Shown: positions 28,191-40,200 of the stretch, one piece after another | Layout: every line of letters begins with the position of its first letter | Numbering within the stretch: the stretch's first letter is position 1 | From: Prorocentrum cordatum | Taxonomy: Eukaryota; Sar; Dinophyceae; Prorocentrales; Prorocentraceae | Assembly: GCA_963575745.1 (NCBI GenBank) | Contig: CAUYUJ010017798.1 | Location: forward strand, 41,001 to 105,000 | DNA: 64,000 bases | Direction of reading: 5' to 3' | The notes under the pieces: generated by a model | Databases searched by the model: none | Seen by the model: the letters and a program-made list of their open reading frames with translations, nothing else | Told to the model about the DNA's origin: nothing | Made by a program: the position numbers and the translations under genes

Positions 28191-29529
28191 ACCTGACGCC
28201 ACATACTCGGCACACCAGCCATGGCTCGAAGTCCCTGGATCGAGAGGAGCCGAAGTGGACGCTGCCACTTCACATCCCATCCCAGAAGATGACACCGCCG
28301 CCCTTGACGCCTTGATCAACAGGCTCTCCAACCTCCACTGGGAAGAACGGCAGCGCCACGATCCTGGCAGAGTCACTCGAGGACGGAGAGGAGGCTCACA
28401 GGCGGCCAGGACCGCGGATGCGGGAGACAGGCACGTCGGCCCCCCAGGCGCTGACGGTCGCAGAAGTCGCAGCCGAGTAAACCCCGCGGCCGCCGCAGCA
28501 GGAACGAAAGCCAGCGCCGAAAGTTCACCAGCTGCCCCAAGCCCAGGATCGACAGCGCCCCCCGCAGGCCCCACGGCGGCGACAGCGCCACCAGAGCAGG
28601 CGGGCGCAGGCCCTTTGGCGATTGGCCAGCAAACCAGCAGAGACGCTACCAGGGCTGAAGGCAGCCGGGCTGCAGAGGCAAGTGGGACACAACCACAGGC
28701 AACGGCACCAGCACCAGGCGCGGCTGCGGCACCACCATCCCTGGGCAGCACGCCAGGAGGAGACGGAGCGGTGGACAGCGCACTAACGGCGGACGCGGCT
28801 TGTGCCCAACTCCGACAGCTCGCAGGCAGCCCAGCGGCGCGCTCGGACAGCGCACTGGCTCCCGACGCCCCCTTCCAGGACCTCACACCCGGCATGCTCC
28901 GCACCTGCCTGCGCGCGGGCGCTGGCTCCCCATGCTCCGACGACAGAGACCAGGTCTTACGGGAAACGGTAGAGGCTTCCGCAAGGAACCTCCGCAGTAC
29001 TGAAAACACTGCCCGTCGTGCCAGCACGCCCAGACCCGCGCGCGCAACGGCTGCAACTGGCGAAAGCACAGCAGAGACCGCCGCAGCTGGGCGTGGTCGA
29101 ACTAGAAGCGCGGCCGGACCACGGCGGCCTAGAACCAGTGCTCAGCCGCGCAGCATTGCTGCCGCCAGGGCGCGCAGAAGCCCTTCCCGCCGAGCTCCCC
29201 CGGGGACGAGAAACGAGGTGCAGCGGACGACCCCACAGGGCACCCCGCGAGCCAGAGCAGGAGGCAACGCCAGCAGAGAAAGATCCACCAGGCCAGGCAC
29301 CAGAACACCCAACACTAGGTCCCTTATTGATCTCTGGGAGAGCACCAGCCGCCGAGCAGCCGAGGGCGCTCCCCCCGCTGGTGCAGGCCGCGGCACCACC
29401 AGACAGGCATCGGGGCCAGCAAGTGCAGAGGACGGCCAAACACGCAGAGCGCGGCCCCGACCAGCGGGACTCACACCAGACGAGGCCACCGCGGCCCCCC
29501 AGCCCGCTGACGTGCTCCAACAGGTTTGA
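28150..29529 (+). CDS. LINE ORF1, Ala/Pro/Arg-rich linker ending in an in-frame TGA
   Basis: After EDDTAALDALINRLSNLHWE the frame becomes low-complexity (TAATAPPEQAGAGP, RSPSRRAPPGTRNE), then ends LTPDEATAAPQPADVLQQV followed by TGA at 29527-29529. The same frame continues uninterrupted after the TGA to 31176, so the stop separates linker and methyltransferase within one ORF. Alternative frames in this stretch are also open because of composition, so the reading is less sure between 28950 and 29500. Confidence 0.45.
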   Translation, partial: VTRQLPFTQWLAPEPDATYSAHQPWLEVPGSRGAEVDAATSHPIPEDDTAALDALINRLSNLHWEERQRHDPGRVTRGRRGGSQAARTADAGDRHVGPPGADGRRSRSRVNPAAAAAGTKASAESSPAAPSPGSTAPPAGPTAATAPPEQAGAGPLAIGQQTSRDATRAEGSRAAEASGTQPQATAPAPGAAAAPPSLGSTPGGDGAVDSALTADAACAQLRQLAGSPAARSDSALAPDAPFQDLTPGMLRTCLRAGAGSPCSDDRDQVLRETVEASARNLRSTENTARRASTPRPARATAATGESTAETAAAGRGRTRSAAGPRRPRTSAQPRSIAAARARRSPSRRAPPGTRNEVQRTTPQGTPRARAGGNASRERSTRPGTRTPNTRSLIDLWESTSRRAAEGAPPAGAGRGTTRQASGPASAEDGQTRRARPRPAGLTPDEATAAPQPADVLQQV

Positions 29530-31176
29530 GAGCGCCACAGGGATGAACGAACGGGTCTCTCCCCAGTTGCCCCTGCTGACACTACGCTGGCGGCGTATCA
29601 GATTGCAGGCCTGGGTAACACGCAGATCACCGGCACGCTCCGGACCCTTCAGCAGGACGGCCTAGTCCCCCTCTGCCCCACTGACGACGCCTGGGATATC
29701 TCGGGACACCTCAGGCTCGATACAAGTGTCGGCCCTGGACAAGACGACGACTGGACACTCGATTTCACGCAGCAGGCGAGAGCTCGAGTTGTAGACCCGA
29801 GACCGAACCCACGTGCGGACACAGGCCCAAGCCTCCACCTGGTCTCACTCTTCGACGGATGGGGACTGGCAAGACTCGCGATCGGAGACCTCATGGCGAA
29901 GGTCGCCACCGTTCCACGCTTCAGGTCTTCCACCTTTGTCGAAATTAATGAAGAAGCCGCTTCTCGCGTGGAGAGGCGCTGGGGCCGCGACAATGCTGCG
30001 CTCCTTGACGGAGGTCCTCCACACGAGAGGCTGGGGGTAGACGTCTGGGACCTGCTGAGGGGAGAAGAAGACCAGAATTTCTGGACCAGTCACCTGAGAA
30101 CCCTCGACCCTGGAAGCCTCCTCGTCATCATTGCCGGATTTCCGCGCACGAACCTGTCCTCAGCGAGCCAACGCGGAGGATTGGATGGACTAGCCGGTTC
30201 CCAGTCGGTACACTTCTTCGTCGCCCCGCTCCTTTGTATCATCGCGCGCAGGGTGCGGCCGGGCATCCGCGTGCTAGTGCGCTGCGAAAACGTAGCCACG
30301 ATGCAGGCGGCACACAAACAGGCGATGTGCACAGCCCTGGGAGAGATACCGCTCGACTGGGCGGTGCGCCTCGATGCCGCCTCCTCGGTGGCTTGCCCAA
30401 GAGACCGCCTCTGGCTCAGAAATTGCCCCCCCGCCGAAGACACCATTACGCATCCCAGACTCCCGAGTCCCTGGGAAAGACGGTGGACATACCGCCCAGA
30501 CGGACGCATCCCCACGTGGACCCAGTCCAGAGCTCCAGCGAGCGCCCCTGAAGCCATAGTCCCGAGCAGCTACCAGACGCACCCGTTGCGCCTCCTGCAC
30601 AGCGAAGACAGCAGCTACAGGTGGCTCCTCCGCACTCTCACCGACACCAGGAATGGCATTAAGAACATACTCGCTGAGACAGGAGCCGAGCAGCGCTTCC
30701 AGGGGTGCAATGAGGGGCTGGCACTCGTCTTTCAAGGCAGAGAGCGGGAAAGCCTCGCCAGCGAAGGAAAGGTCAAGGCCTGGGCAGGATGGCTGCTTGC
30801 TCACGGAAGAGAGCACGGACTCCGAGTCCCCTCCCCCGAGGAACGTGCTCGAGCAGTGGGGCTGGGGTCCTACTACCGGTCCTTAGCCATCAGTGGGAGA
30901 ATGCTTTACGACGCCGTGGGCATCCACTTCGACCCCAGGTGCCTCCAGCGTAGACTCGCGTCTGCCATCCTAGCATGGAGCCGGGGCGAACCCATGCCTG
31001 GACAGCAGCACACAGCACCGACCGAGAGGCACGCGTGGGCCGCATGGAGGCAGGCGCGCAGCTTCGCGGGCAGAAACTGCCCATGGGCACCCCTCGCGGA
31101 AACCCTTTTTCCAGACGACATACTACGAACAATGCAGCGGCAGCAGCACTTCCCGCCCGGACCGCCGTTCCCTTAG
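29530..31176 (+). CDS. LINE-encoded DNMT3-like cytosine methyltransferase, catalytic Cys lost
   Basis: About 548 codons. Order of motifs: I, VSLFDGWGLARLAIGDL (29842); an acidic strand FVEINEEAASRVERRWG; IV, VIIAGFPRTNLS (about 30127), where DNMT3 proteins have GGSPCNDLS; VI, VRCENVATM (about 30270); VIII, ACPRDRLWLRNCP (about 30400). The residue after Pro in motif IV, the nucleophilic Cys of all C5-methyltransferases, is Arg (CGC at 30145-30147), one transition from TGC. The C-terminal 200 residues are helical and unassigned. It ends at TAG 31174 overlapping the next ORF. This copy is therefore expected to be catalytically dead. Confidence 0.7.
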   Translation, partial: ERHRDERTGLSPVAPADTTLAAYQIAGLGNTQITGTLRTLQQDGLVPLCPTDDAWDISGHLRLDTSVGPGQDDDWTLDFTQQARARVVDPRPNPRADTGPSLHLVSLFDGWGLARLAIGDLMAKVATVPRFRSSTFVEINEEAASRVERRWGRDNAALLDGGPPHERLGVDVWDLLRGEEDQNFWTSHLRTLDPGSLLVIIAGFPRTNLSSASQRGGLDGLAGSQSVHFFVAPLLCIIARRVRPGIRVLVRCENVATMQAAHKQAMCTALGEIPLDWAVRLDAASSVACPRDRLWLRNCPPAEDTITHPRLPSPWERRWTYRPDGRIPTWTQSRAPASAPEAIVPSSYQTHPLRLLHSEDSSYRWLLRTLTDTRNGIKNILAETGAEQRFQGCNEGLALVFQGRERESLASEGKVKAWAGWLLAHGREHGLRVPSPEERARAVGLGSYYRSLAISGRMLYDAVGIHFDPRCLQRRLASAILAWSRGEPMPGQQHTAPTERHAWAAWRQARSFAGRNCPWAPLAETLFPDDILRTMQRQQHFPPGPPFP

Positions 31177-33890
31177 ACTCGCCTGAGGACCCAGGGTCGC
31201 TACATCGCGCCCCCGGGCCCCCCCCGATCACGAACCTCGCACCGGGGGCGGGAACTAGAGCGTGGCAAGCTGCCTGCTCATCCCTGGGTCGTGCCCTAGC
31301 ACCGCACTGCAACTATACCGTCAGGCGGCCACGGTCCCTCTGGGCCTACCTGCACGCCATCGCCTGTGCCAATCCCACATGGGCGGACATGTGTGGGGAC
31401 CGGTCTCTACGGAGCCTTGTCGACGCAATAGCGAGTGCCACACAGCCCGGTACGCTTAATTTTGGCTGCTGGAACGTCAGATACCTCAAGAGTACGACAG
31501 CACACAAGAACATGATCAAGCACGCTTTTCTGACGCAGCTGACCACCAACGGGAGAATTGGGCTCATTCAGGAGACCCACTGGACTGAGCATGAAGCGGC
31601 GGTCTGGCCCACCATGTTCCATGCTCGCACGCTTATAGCATCGCCTGCCTACATAGGACCGGCCGGAGGCCGCGCCGGCGGGGTGGCGATCCTCATCCCG
31701 CACGGTGCTGCGCTTATTCGTTCCGAGTATATTGTCCCTGGGTGCGCCGTTGCTGCCACGATTAGACAAGGTGAAAACGTCTACCGCCTGGTGTCGGTGT
31801 ATCTCTTTCCGTCTAGGAAGACCGAAACCATAGATGCCATCCGCCAGGCCATCGAGAGATGGGATGACACCCCCACCTACTGGGGCGGTGACGTGAACAT
31901 ACAGGTTGACAACCCCAGGGAAGGCGAAACCGACGATGCTGCGGCTCTCACCGATCTGCTCGCCCAGACAGGATCTCGCATCTGCCACTGCGACGGCCCC
32001 ACGAGGGTCGACGCAGACAACGAGTCGCAAATTGATATCGTCGCTTGTCCTTACCGACAGCTTGGGGCATATGGAGTCAGGAAGGCATGGGAACCGTCCG
32101 TTTCGGACCACGCCATCATGCACCTGGAACCTCAGGGCGCCCCCAGAACGCGCAGAGACAACACCATACGGGCTGGTGACTTGCGCCTTCTGCCGGACAA
32201 GGCGCGCGCAGAGCTAAGAGCCATCTACACGTTCCTCGAGCGTACCTTCGGACTGCCCGACGCTGACCTGACAGGGCTCCTGCAGCCCGCCGACTGGGTC
32301 CGCCCGGCGGCCCCGGGCCAATTCCCAGCGAGACGCAGGGACAACGACGATGGTGAAGGAGAAATGGAGCAGGAGCCTTCAGCTCCGCCTCCGCCCCCTC
32401 CCCAGGTTGACGACCACGCTGTCCCCCTCTTTTCCTCAACTACTCTTTCTTGGTCGTCACGCCATGTCGGCGGCCATCCAGGACTGAGGAAGTGGCGCAG
32501 GAACAAGACCAACCGCTCTCCGGGTACTCTCCTCGCTGCAGCGGCGAGATCCGAATCCAGCACACGCCCTGTGGGGGTACTTGCGGCCTGGCTAGCCGAG
32601 TACGATTGGGACGGCAACGACCTGACCCCCCAACAGGCCGCCACCTGGTTGAGAAAGTGGGACAATGACACCGCTCAGAGGCGGGCGGCCCGGCTCACCC
32701 CCAGACAGAGGGGCGCCGGCGTCGAACGCCCCGCCCTCGCCTCGCACTACCGCACGGGCCGAGAGATCTTCGTCAAAACGCACGCCATTCTTGGCGTGCG
32801 TGACACTGATGGGAGATGGAATGAGCGCACGAAGGAAGTCGACGACGTCCTCTGGCAGAGCCGTAGCCACATTTGGCAAACTGCCCCCCCCCCTTCCCCC
32901 AGCCGCGGACCGAATCCTCGACGAATATTTCCGGCACAAAGAGCTCGGGCAGTTCCCGGACTCCCCCAACCCGCAGTGGGGAAGGATTGCCTCTCTCGTC
33001 CGGGCCCAAGTGGTAGTGCTCCTGGGGTGGATGGGGAACCGTATGAACTGTACCACCCTGGGGCCCGCTTCGTCGCCTGCCTGCTCGCGCAGGCCTGGTA
33101 TGCTGCTGACCTGAACCCGGATCTTATTGACCTGGTCCTAGGCCCTTCCATCGATTTGCTGGTCTGGATTGGCAAAAAGGCCGCTGCCGACATGCCAAAC
33201 GACATGCGACCCTTGCAGCTCCCCACCTGCCAACGGAGACTGCACGGTGCGACCGTTGCTAACCAGCTAGGTGCGGTGATCGAGCCCAGACTCAGCCCTA
33301 ATCAAGCGGCCAAGCGAGGGGGACAGTGTGGTCCCAACATCACAGCTGCCACTAACCACCTTGCCCTGGACCCGGCGCCCGACACCGAACCTGGGCCAAT
33401 GTGGGCAGCCCTGCTAGGCGAGCACCAGGCGGCCGTGGACCAGTACATACAAGACGCTGTTCAATCCCTGGGCCCAGCCCCCAGCACGGCCGTCCTCTTC
33501 TGCGACCAAAACAAAGCCTTTGAGCGTATATCCCTGCAGTGGATGGGGCAGTTGACGGATCGATGGCAACTCCCCAGCTGGCTTCTTCACTCAGTGGACG
33601 CCCTGGTCAGCTGCAGAAATGCGCGCACCTGCAAAGGAAAGTATAAGAGCAGGATAAGGAGGCTCCTTCGCTCCATCGGAATGGGGGGCACTGCCTCCCC
33701 GCTTCTCTGGTGCCTGGGCTACGACCCCCTCATCTGCGCCATTGAAAACATCACTGGGTCGGACGACCCGACGTACGTGGACGACCTGGCTGCGTTGCTA
33801 GGCGCCACAGCTCAAGCACTCCGTGCTGGCATTGCTCTGCCGTGGCTTGGAAGGGCTGCGGGACTATTGGTTGAGGCCCACAAGCAGAGG
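30975..33890 (+). CDS. LINE ORF2: AP-type endonuclease and reverse transcriptase
   Basis: Overlaps the methyltransferase ORF by 202 bases in another frame. Coding is convincing from about 31290 (LGRALAPHCNYTVRRPRSLW). Endonuclease: LNFGCWNVRYLK, GLIQETHW (Glu), GGVAILIP, TYWGGDVNIQ (GDxN), SQIDIVA, VSDHAIMH (SDH), all catalytic positions present. Linker 32200-32950. RT: SAPGVDGEPYELYHPG, RPLQLPTCQRRLHGATVANQ, AVLFCDQNKAFERISLQWM (motif A Asp), SIGMGGTASPLLWCLGYDPL (motif B), PTYVDDLAAL (motif C, YVDD intact). The frame shifts to the next segment near 33880. Confidence 0.8.
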
Positions 33891-36345
33891 AGTCGAGGCA
33901 CCGAGCAGGATCAACGTCAGGCAACTCCTGGCCACTGCCCCCGTGGATTTCACTGACAATGGCGCCACGATGAGGGTCACCGGCCTTCCGGATACACTCA
34001 TATTGGACATGATCAGCCGGGTCGGAGGACCAGACGCCGCCGCTCAGTGCACCCCGTGGTCCTGCCCTTGCAGGTGCAATTTCAAAACTGCCCTGGTCCC
34101 AGCCAGCAACCATGAGTGGTGGAGACATGCCATGGATTACACTCATTTCGGCGCATCCGCTGCGATGCCCCAGCGGCCCTACCTCGGCGCCTGCGTCGTA
34201 TCTCGGGCGGCCGAAGGAGAGGCTTTACCGCCCAGAGGCGCCATGACCCGAGGACAACTCGACGCCCTCGTCGCTGGCACCTGGGGCAAACCGCTTCCCA
34301 AACTCCGGGACAGAGCCATGGCCCTACACTTGGCCAACATGTCGCCGAACAAGACCGCCCTCGCCTGGAATACATATCTGATTGCGCTCATCCCCTACCC
34401 CTCGCACTACCCTCTCCCCGACACCGTTCAGGAGAGGGCACTGCGTACTCACCTTAGGTTTGCTCTCGGCTTGGCCTCGGCCTCGTGGATTCCCGACAAC
34501 ATTCTCACTGGCCTGAGCATCCGTTTTCAGGTCCCTGGCTGCCCCAAGTGCCCTGTTGCCACCGCGCGCGCGATCGCAGCCAGAGCCCGCGTCCTTGATG
34601 ACCTGTGGGGCCCGCTCCAGTCACGACAGAAGGCCGGAAGGAGGTGGAACAAACTCGGGAAATGGGCCCGGGAATTTCCGCCACGGCAAGGGCCCTTTAG
34701 ACCCGGCTCCAAGGTTCTGACTGACTCCAGGGCAGCCGACCTATTCAACCGAGCGATAAGGGAGCCTGCCCGATTGCGTGCTCGCCACTTCGGTCGGGTG
34801 GCCTACGTCGCGGCTTGGTCGCAGCTACATGGACACATCGTGGACAAATGGTTCGCCGCAACCAGTGACGAACGCAGGTGGGCACAGACAGATGGCGTTG
34901 AATGGTCCCTTCTGCAACACTGTGCATCCTTCACCGAGGCGCACCACGTCCTCCGGCTTCTGGCCAACGGCCTGCCCGGCTCCGCACGACGGCGAGGCGT
35001 TGCCGACAGGATCCCCCAACAGTGCAGCTGCGGCAGACCCGCCAAGAGAGCTTGGCTCACTGCGGGACAGCGAGACGATGGACAGGCCTGGTGTGACACC
35101 TGCCTTAGGACCTGGTCGGGTGAGGCCGCGCTCTGGCCCCTTCTGGACGATGACGCCCTCCCCGAAGACCTTCGCGCCCTAGCGGCCGAGCGTAGAAGAC
35201 GCCACGTAAGCATCCAGGTCCCTATGCGGCAAGGGCTCTACGGAGTCTGTCCACTCTGCGGCCTTGGAGAGGCCACAACCGAGCACGCGTGGTGCTGGTG
35301 CCCTGCGGCCGCCCCGGCCTGGGAAAGAACCGGGGCCCCGGGTCATCCCAGGGACCGGGCCACGGCGATGTGCACTCGGGGTCAGCATCAGAGGTTAGTC
35401 TGTCGGCTTTTGCACCAGATCTCCTTCAGGTATTGCGTGAATTTGGACTGCACCCCCCTGGGTGCGGAGGAGGCCGCCGGACTCATTGCCCAGGGCATCG
35501 TTGTCCCCGACACCGACGTTCAGAGCGACGACGAAGCTGATGATGACTGGCATGAAGGGCAGCCTCCCGTCGCCCCGGCTGACGAAACCGCAGTCTGGGC
35601 CCCTATGCTCGACGTTTGCCAGCTGCGCAACCCCCAAGGGCCACACTTACGGCGCATCTGCGGCGCTGCCAGACCTCACCTGGGCAGGCAAGCACCACGC
35701 GCCGGAGGGGAAATTCGGCGCCTACCAGTCACCACGAGAGCCACACCTAGTGGCGATAGGCTCGCAGTCCTCCAAGCCGGTGACCCCAGAGCGGGTTGGA
35801 TGCCCCCTGGGCAGGGCTGGTTTCCACGCCCCAGGACGGACAGGAATCCCAGCGCCCTTTGGACCAGAACTTATTGTAGGCTCTGTGACCAACACACCCT
35901 GGTGCTCAGAGCTGGCAGGGATATGGACAGCGGCGAGGAAATCACGGTCAGAGACTCCCCGCTCCCCGCCGCCGACTCTGCCCAATGGCCTTACGAACTC
36001 GCGTTCGACGGAGGAGCTCGTCGGATCGGAGAAGGAGACAAGGTCTCTGGGGCGGCGGCTGTTCTCTGGCGACATGACCCACGCCGTGGCTACCCGCGCG
36101 TCGTGGCGGTCGATGTGGTGGCCCTCCCAGGCTGTGACAATGCGCAGACTGCCGACGCCTCGGGGTGCAGAGCCGGTCTCGCCCTGCTCCCACACGTTGA
36201 AGGCGCGCTCCGGGGCGCCAGGGTGGTCGGGGACAACCTTGCCGCTATACGATACGGGGCCGGCACAGGCCGCTATCGGCGGCTCCACCTCGCACAACAG
36301 ATGGACTTTGCCCTTAGGCAGTGCGACGACGGCTCCATAAAGCGG
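33890..36345 (+). CDS. LINE ORF2 continued: thumb/linker, Cys/His knuckle, RNase H
   Basis: In the frame of 33823-36357. Linker with CSCG...WCDTC, then CPLCGLGEATTEHAWCWCPA, the C-x2-C-x8-H-x4-C type knuckle common downstream of LINE RTs. After a variable region comes RNase H: YELAFDGGARR (first Asp), DNAQTADASGCRAGLALL (Asp where most have Glu), GARVVGDNLAAIRYGAG (third Asp). The last motif lies in the next frame (HKAADRLATLG), so the domain is split by a one-base loss near 36333. Confidence 0.7.
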
Positions 36346-36554
36346 CTGACCGCCTAGCCACGTTAGGGGTCTTTTGGGCCAGCGCCCTCAACCGCGCTGG
36401 TGATCATACGGTCACCACCTGGGTCGTGTGGGAAAACACCGATCGCCCCACTCCCCCTCTCTTCCCCGCTGCGGGGATTGACCTCTGCGACTTGGACCAG
36501 GTCGCCCAGGCTGCGGACGCTCTCGAAAATCTCCCTCGTCCTCATCTCCCCTGA
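36321..36554 (+). CDS. LINE ORF2: end of RNase H
   Basis: Frame shifted by one base relative to the previous segment. HKAADRLATLGVFWASALNR supplies the terminal H-x-x-A-D motif of RNase H, then TVTTWVVWENTDRPTPPLFP and DQVAQAADALENLPRPH before a TGA. Coding then moves to the frame of 36400. Confidence 0.6.
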   Translation: MRRRLHKAADRLATLGVFWASALNRAGDHTVTTWVVWENTDRPTPPLFPAAGIDLCDLDQVAQAADALENLPRPHLP

Positions 36555-39500
36555 TCGCTCCCGATCCGGCGCGCTAAGGTCAACCGAAGAAGAGGCATCA
36601 CAGCCAGGCCCTTCGGATCGGCAGCTGGACGAGTCGCTGGCGGTCCAAGCGGCCACCGAGGTACGCAGTCTTTACTCTCTGCCCCTGGATTCACCACACT
36701 CGCGAGTCCACCCCAAGGCGGCGCTGGGGGATCTGCCCGATGCTGTCCTGCCCCCCTCCCAGTGGCCTTACACCCTCCGGGATCGTGGGCAGACACTTCG
36801 GAGAATCGCGTGGGTAGAGAGCCAAGCGTCGGTCGAGACGGTGGACAACGGGAAAGAGGCCACGCGCGAAGACCTGGCCAGGAAAGGCAACTGTGCTCTC
36901 GATGTCCGTGTCACCAAGATCGACGGCGACACGCCCCTGGACGACCTGGACACCTTCCAGTTGCGAAACGCGATGGACCTCCCAGAGGGTAGGGAGCTCT
37001 ACCTGTTGGAGTGGCCCTCCAAGTACAGGGTTGGATCCAGAACCCAGGAGGGAGACAAGGAAGGCAAGGATCGGTACATCTCTGTCACCGGCCCCACAGT
37101 GGACAAGATTGCGAACGTCACGATCTGGAGGCCACCCTCCCCGGGCGGCGCCATCCATCCAAGGGACGCAAGAGTGCTCGACATCAACCCGGCCACCAGG
37201 TACCCCTCGGACAGGTGCATCGTGCAGTGCAACAGCGAGAAGTGGGGGCCATTCCATGGAGATGAAACCAAGGCGAGACGGCCCCCAAGCGACGACGTTC
37301 CCTGGTACAGAGTGGACGAGGCCCCCTCCGACATCCAGTACTGGCGCCAGTGTTGGGCTCTTGACCAGATTTACTACCTCCGGCAGAATGCGGCGGATCT
37401 GTTCGCTCGCGCACTGTCCCCCCTGACGTTTCTCTCGGCTTTCTTGCGCGCTCCCCGGGCCGACCAACGCGCGGCCAACGACCTCCATCGCACCAGCGCA
37501 GTCGGCTCGAATCTGCGGGCTAGAGCCGCCGCTACACTGGAGATGGACGCCCCCGATGCTGACCTCACCCAGGCTGTCCGGCATGGCCTTCTACAGCAGG
37601 CACCGCCGCTTCCCTTGGGTTTGACGGAGTTCTCGGACGACGAACTCTCAGACTCGACGGGGTCAGTTTTCCAGAGGGTGCGCGCCACACCTAGCCAGGC
37701 GACCTTCAACGAAAGGGTGGACAAGCACAAACCAAACAACGACGCGATCAGAGCCCTTCAGGCCACGCTACGTCACCATGCCGTACTGGTGCACGGACCC
37801 CCTGGGACAGGCAAGACCACCTTCTCCGTCGCCTGCCTGGACATGTGGGGATGCTGCCTACGTTCGGGCCAAGCAGTTGCGCTGGCAGCCGCTTCGAACA
37901 CTGCGGTCGACCAGCCCGCCCTGGCAATGTCCGAAGCACATCAACGGCGCCGTCTCAATCCCGACACGGGGTTCCCTGGGAGATTCGCGCGCCTGGCCAG
38001 AAAGGAACGCGTCAACGATGAGCTTGTTGACCTGACCCCAGAGGGCCACTACAAGAACGCCTACGGTGACTTCCCGTTTCAGGACGGGGACAAGAGCCCT
38101 GACTTCAAGCCCTTCAAGGCCAACCTGCTCCGAAATGCCAGGGTGATTATGTCCACACACGAGGCAGCCCAAGCCCTCGGACAGAAGGACAGCCCGCGCA
38201 TTGTCCTCCTGGTGATCGACGAGGCCGGACAGGCCACGGAGCTGCGTGCGCTTATGTCTATGGTGAACGTGATCAACAGTGGCGGAGTTCTGGTACTGGT
38301 GGGCGACCCGAGCCAGTTGCCCCCTACGGTTCTCTCAAAGCTTGCCAACGACCTGGGTCTCTGTGTCAGCATATTTGACAGGATGTTTCACGCCCTCCGC
38401 GGCCAGGACACGGCGGTGGTCCACCTGTCGATTTGCTACCGCATGCATCCGCAGCTGCTCGCCTTTCCGAACGCAGCCTACTATGGCATGGGTATGACGA
38501 GCGGCATCATGGACCCGCTCAGAGACAGGCCCATAGTTGACGGCATCCCATGGAGAGACATCTCACCCTGGGAACCTGGGCGCCTGGCGGAACTCGCCAA
38601 GCTCACCAGTTCCAACGAGGCCGACCTCAGCGCGACCCTCAGGCAGCTGGAACCTCCGCAAGACGGCGACAAGCACCGCTTCCTGCTAGTCGGCACACCC
38701 TCGTCGAAGGTTTCGTCCGGCCTCCAGCCAGGCTACGCCAACCTCCCCGGGGCAGCGCAGGCTGTGGACATCGTGCGGGCACTCCTCCCTGAGCTTGAAA
38801 GAGGCACCACCGTCCGAATCGTCGTTGGCTACCAGCTCCAGACGGCCATCCTCAAGGATGGCTGGCCACAAGGTCCGCGCCACCTCAGCGGTGCCCTTCG
38901 GAACTCGAAGAGTGGCAAGAAAGGGAAGTCCGGCAGAGGAAAAGGCATTGGCGGCCGTGGCGGGCAAGACATCCCCGCCCTTGGAGCAGACTCCCAAGAG
39001 CAAGAGGTCGACACTCACCGCTGGGAAACCGTCTTTCGGGAGGATCGCAACGACTACACAGCCATCGGCACTGCCTTCCCTGGTCTCAGGCAGATTGCAG
39101 GCAAGTGCCTGAAAAATGGGGCCCTCGAGTTCACTACCATCGACTCCAGCCAGGGTGGGGAGGCAGACATCGTGATTGTGCTGACCACCAGGAGCAATGG
39201 GATGCACAAGTGGGGCTTTGTCGATGACGCCAAGCGGTTGAATGTGGCGATCACGAGGGCCAAGCGGAACATCATGATGTTGGGAGACGGGCGTATGTTC
39301 GCCAACGCCACGTGGTCCCAGCTACGTGTGCTTTCCGAATATGGGCGCTTGGCCCGCCTTTGGGTCCGGTTCGGTGGCGCCGGACCTGCTGGCCACAGGC
39401 GATCCCTGGTCATAGACGAGAGTTTTGACCCACTGCCCGACCTCGCCACCTGGGCACCCTCCCCCGTTGCCTGGAGTTGTGACGCGAAGGGAGAGGACGC

Positions 39501-40200
39501 GCGCAGTGAGCTCGATGCGGCCAAGAGAAAAGCCCGTGACGCTCAGGCGAACAGCTTCGCCGATCGCTACAACACCCCACTGGCTGATGACTTCGACTGG
39601 GACTCACTGGGCAAGTTCATCTCTGTCGGCTTGAACGAGATCCTCTCGACGCCTGCCTTCCATGTGCTCATCCTCCTGGTGGCGGGGCTCCACCCGCATG
39701 AGTTCTCGCTGTCTGAGACACCGCGGCAGCCTGGCAGACTCGACCGGAAGGCATGGTCGCACCTGGGCTTCCTGTTCGACATGTCCCTGGGTCTAGACGC
39801 GACCAATCTGGTCTACAACATGCTCTGGGCAGCCATAGTGTGGTCACTCGGCCTTGGCACTCCCTGGGAGGACGCAGACCACGCAGCGCGCAACGATTCC
39901 CTCCCCCCGGTGCCGCGCGTCAAGGGCAGACGTGCGACGCTCTGCGGTCGGCGCCAGTGCTTTCCCAAGGGACTGTTCCGGCAGGTTCCCCAGGCGTGGA
40001 GTGCAAGAACCAGGGATTGCTGCAGACACAGGAAGCACCCTGGGATGGATGGCCTGCAGGAGATCGTGCGTAACGCCTCCGTCGATCCAACCTGGGTCAA
40101 ACTCCGGGAGGAGATCAAGGACTCAGATGGCATCCCCATGGAGTCTTGCAAGACCCGCTCGCTCTTGGTGGTCATGATGTTAATGCTCCGCGAGCCGCGC
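36540..40200 (+). CDS. LINE-encoded SF1 (Upf1/SMUBP2-like) helicase
   Basis: The frame 36400-40245 is open for 1,281 codons, with reliable coding from about 36540. An N-terminal region of 400 residues (including LDVRVTKIDGDTPLDDLDTF) precedes the helicase core. Walker A is VHGPPGTGKTTFSV (about 37790). Motif II is LLVIDEAGQATELRALM (38209). Motif III is LVGDPSQLPPTVLS. Next come SICYRMHPQLLAFPNAAYYG and TIDSSQGGEADIVIVLTTRS (39139), with motif VI VAITRAKRNIMMLGD (39245). All SF1B motifs are intact, with a Lys/Gly-rich insert (NSKSGKKGKSGRGKGIGGRG). It may resolve RNA or cDNA structure during retrotransposition. Confidence 0.8.

Noticed and set aside
30975-31176. Programmed frameshifting between methyltransferase and endonuclease ORFs
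   Set aside because: The overlap exists, but no slippery heptamer with a downstream stem was recognised. Reinitiation or simple indel is equally likely.
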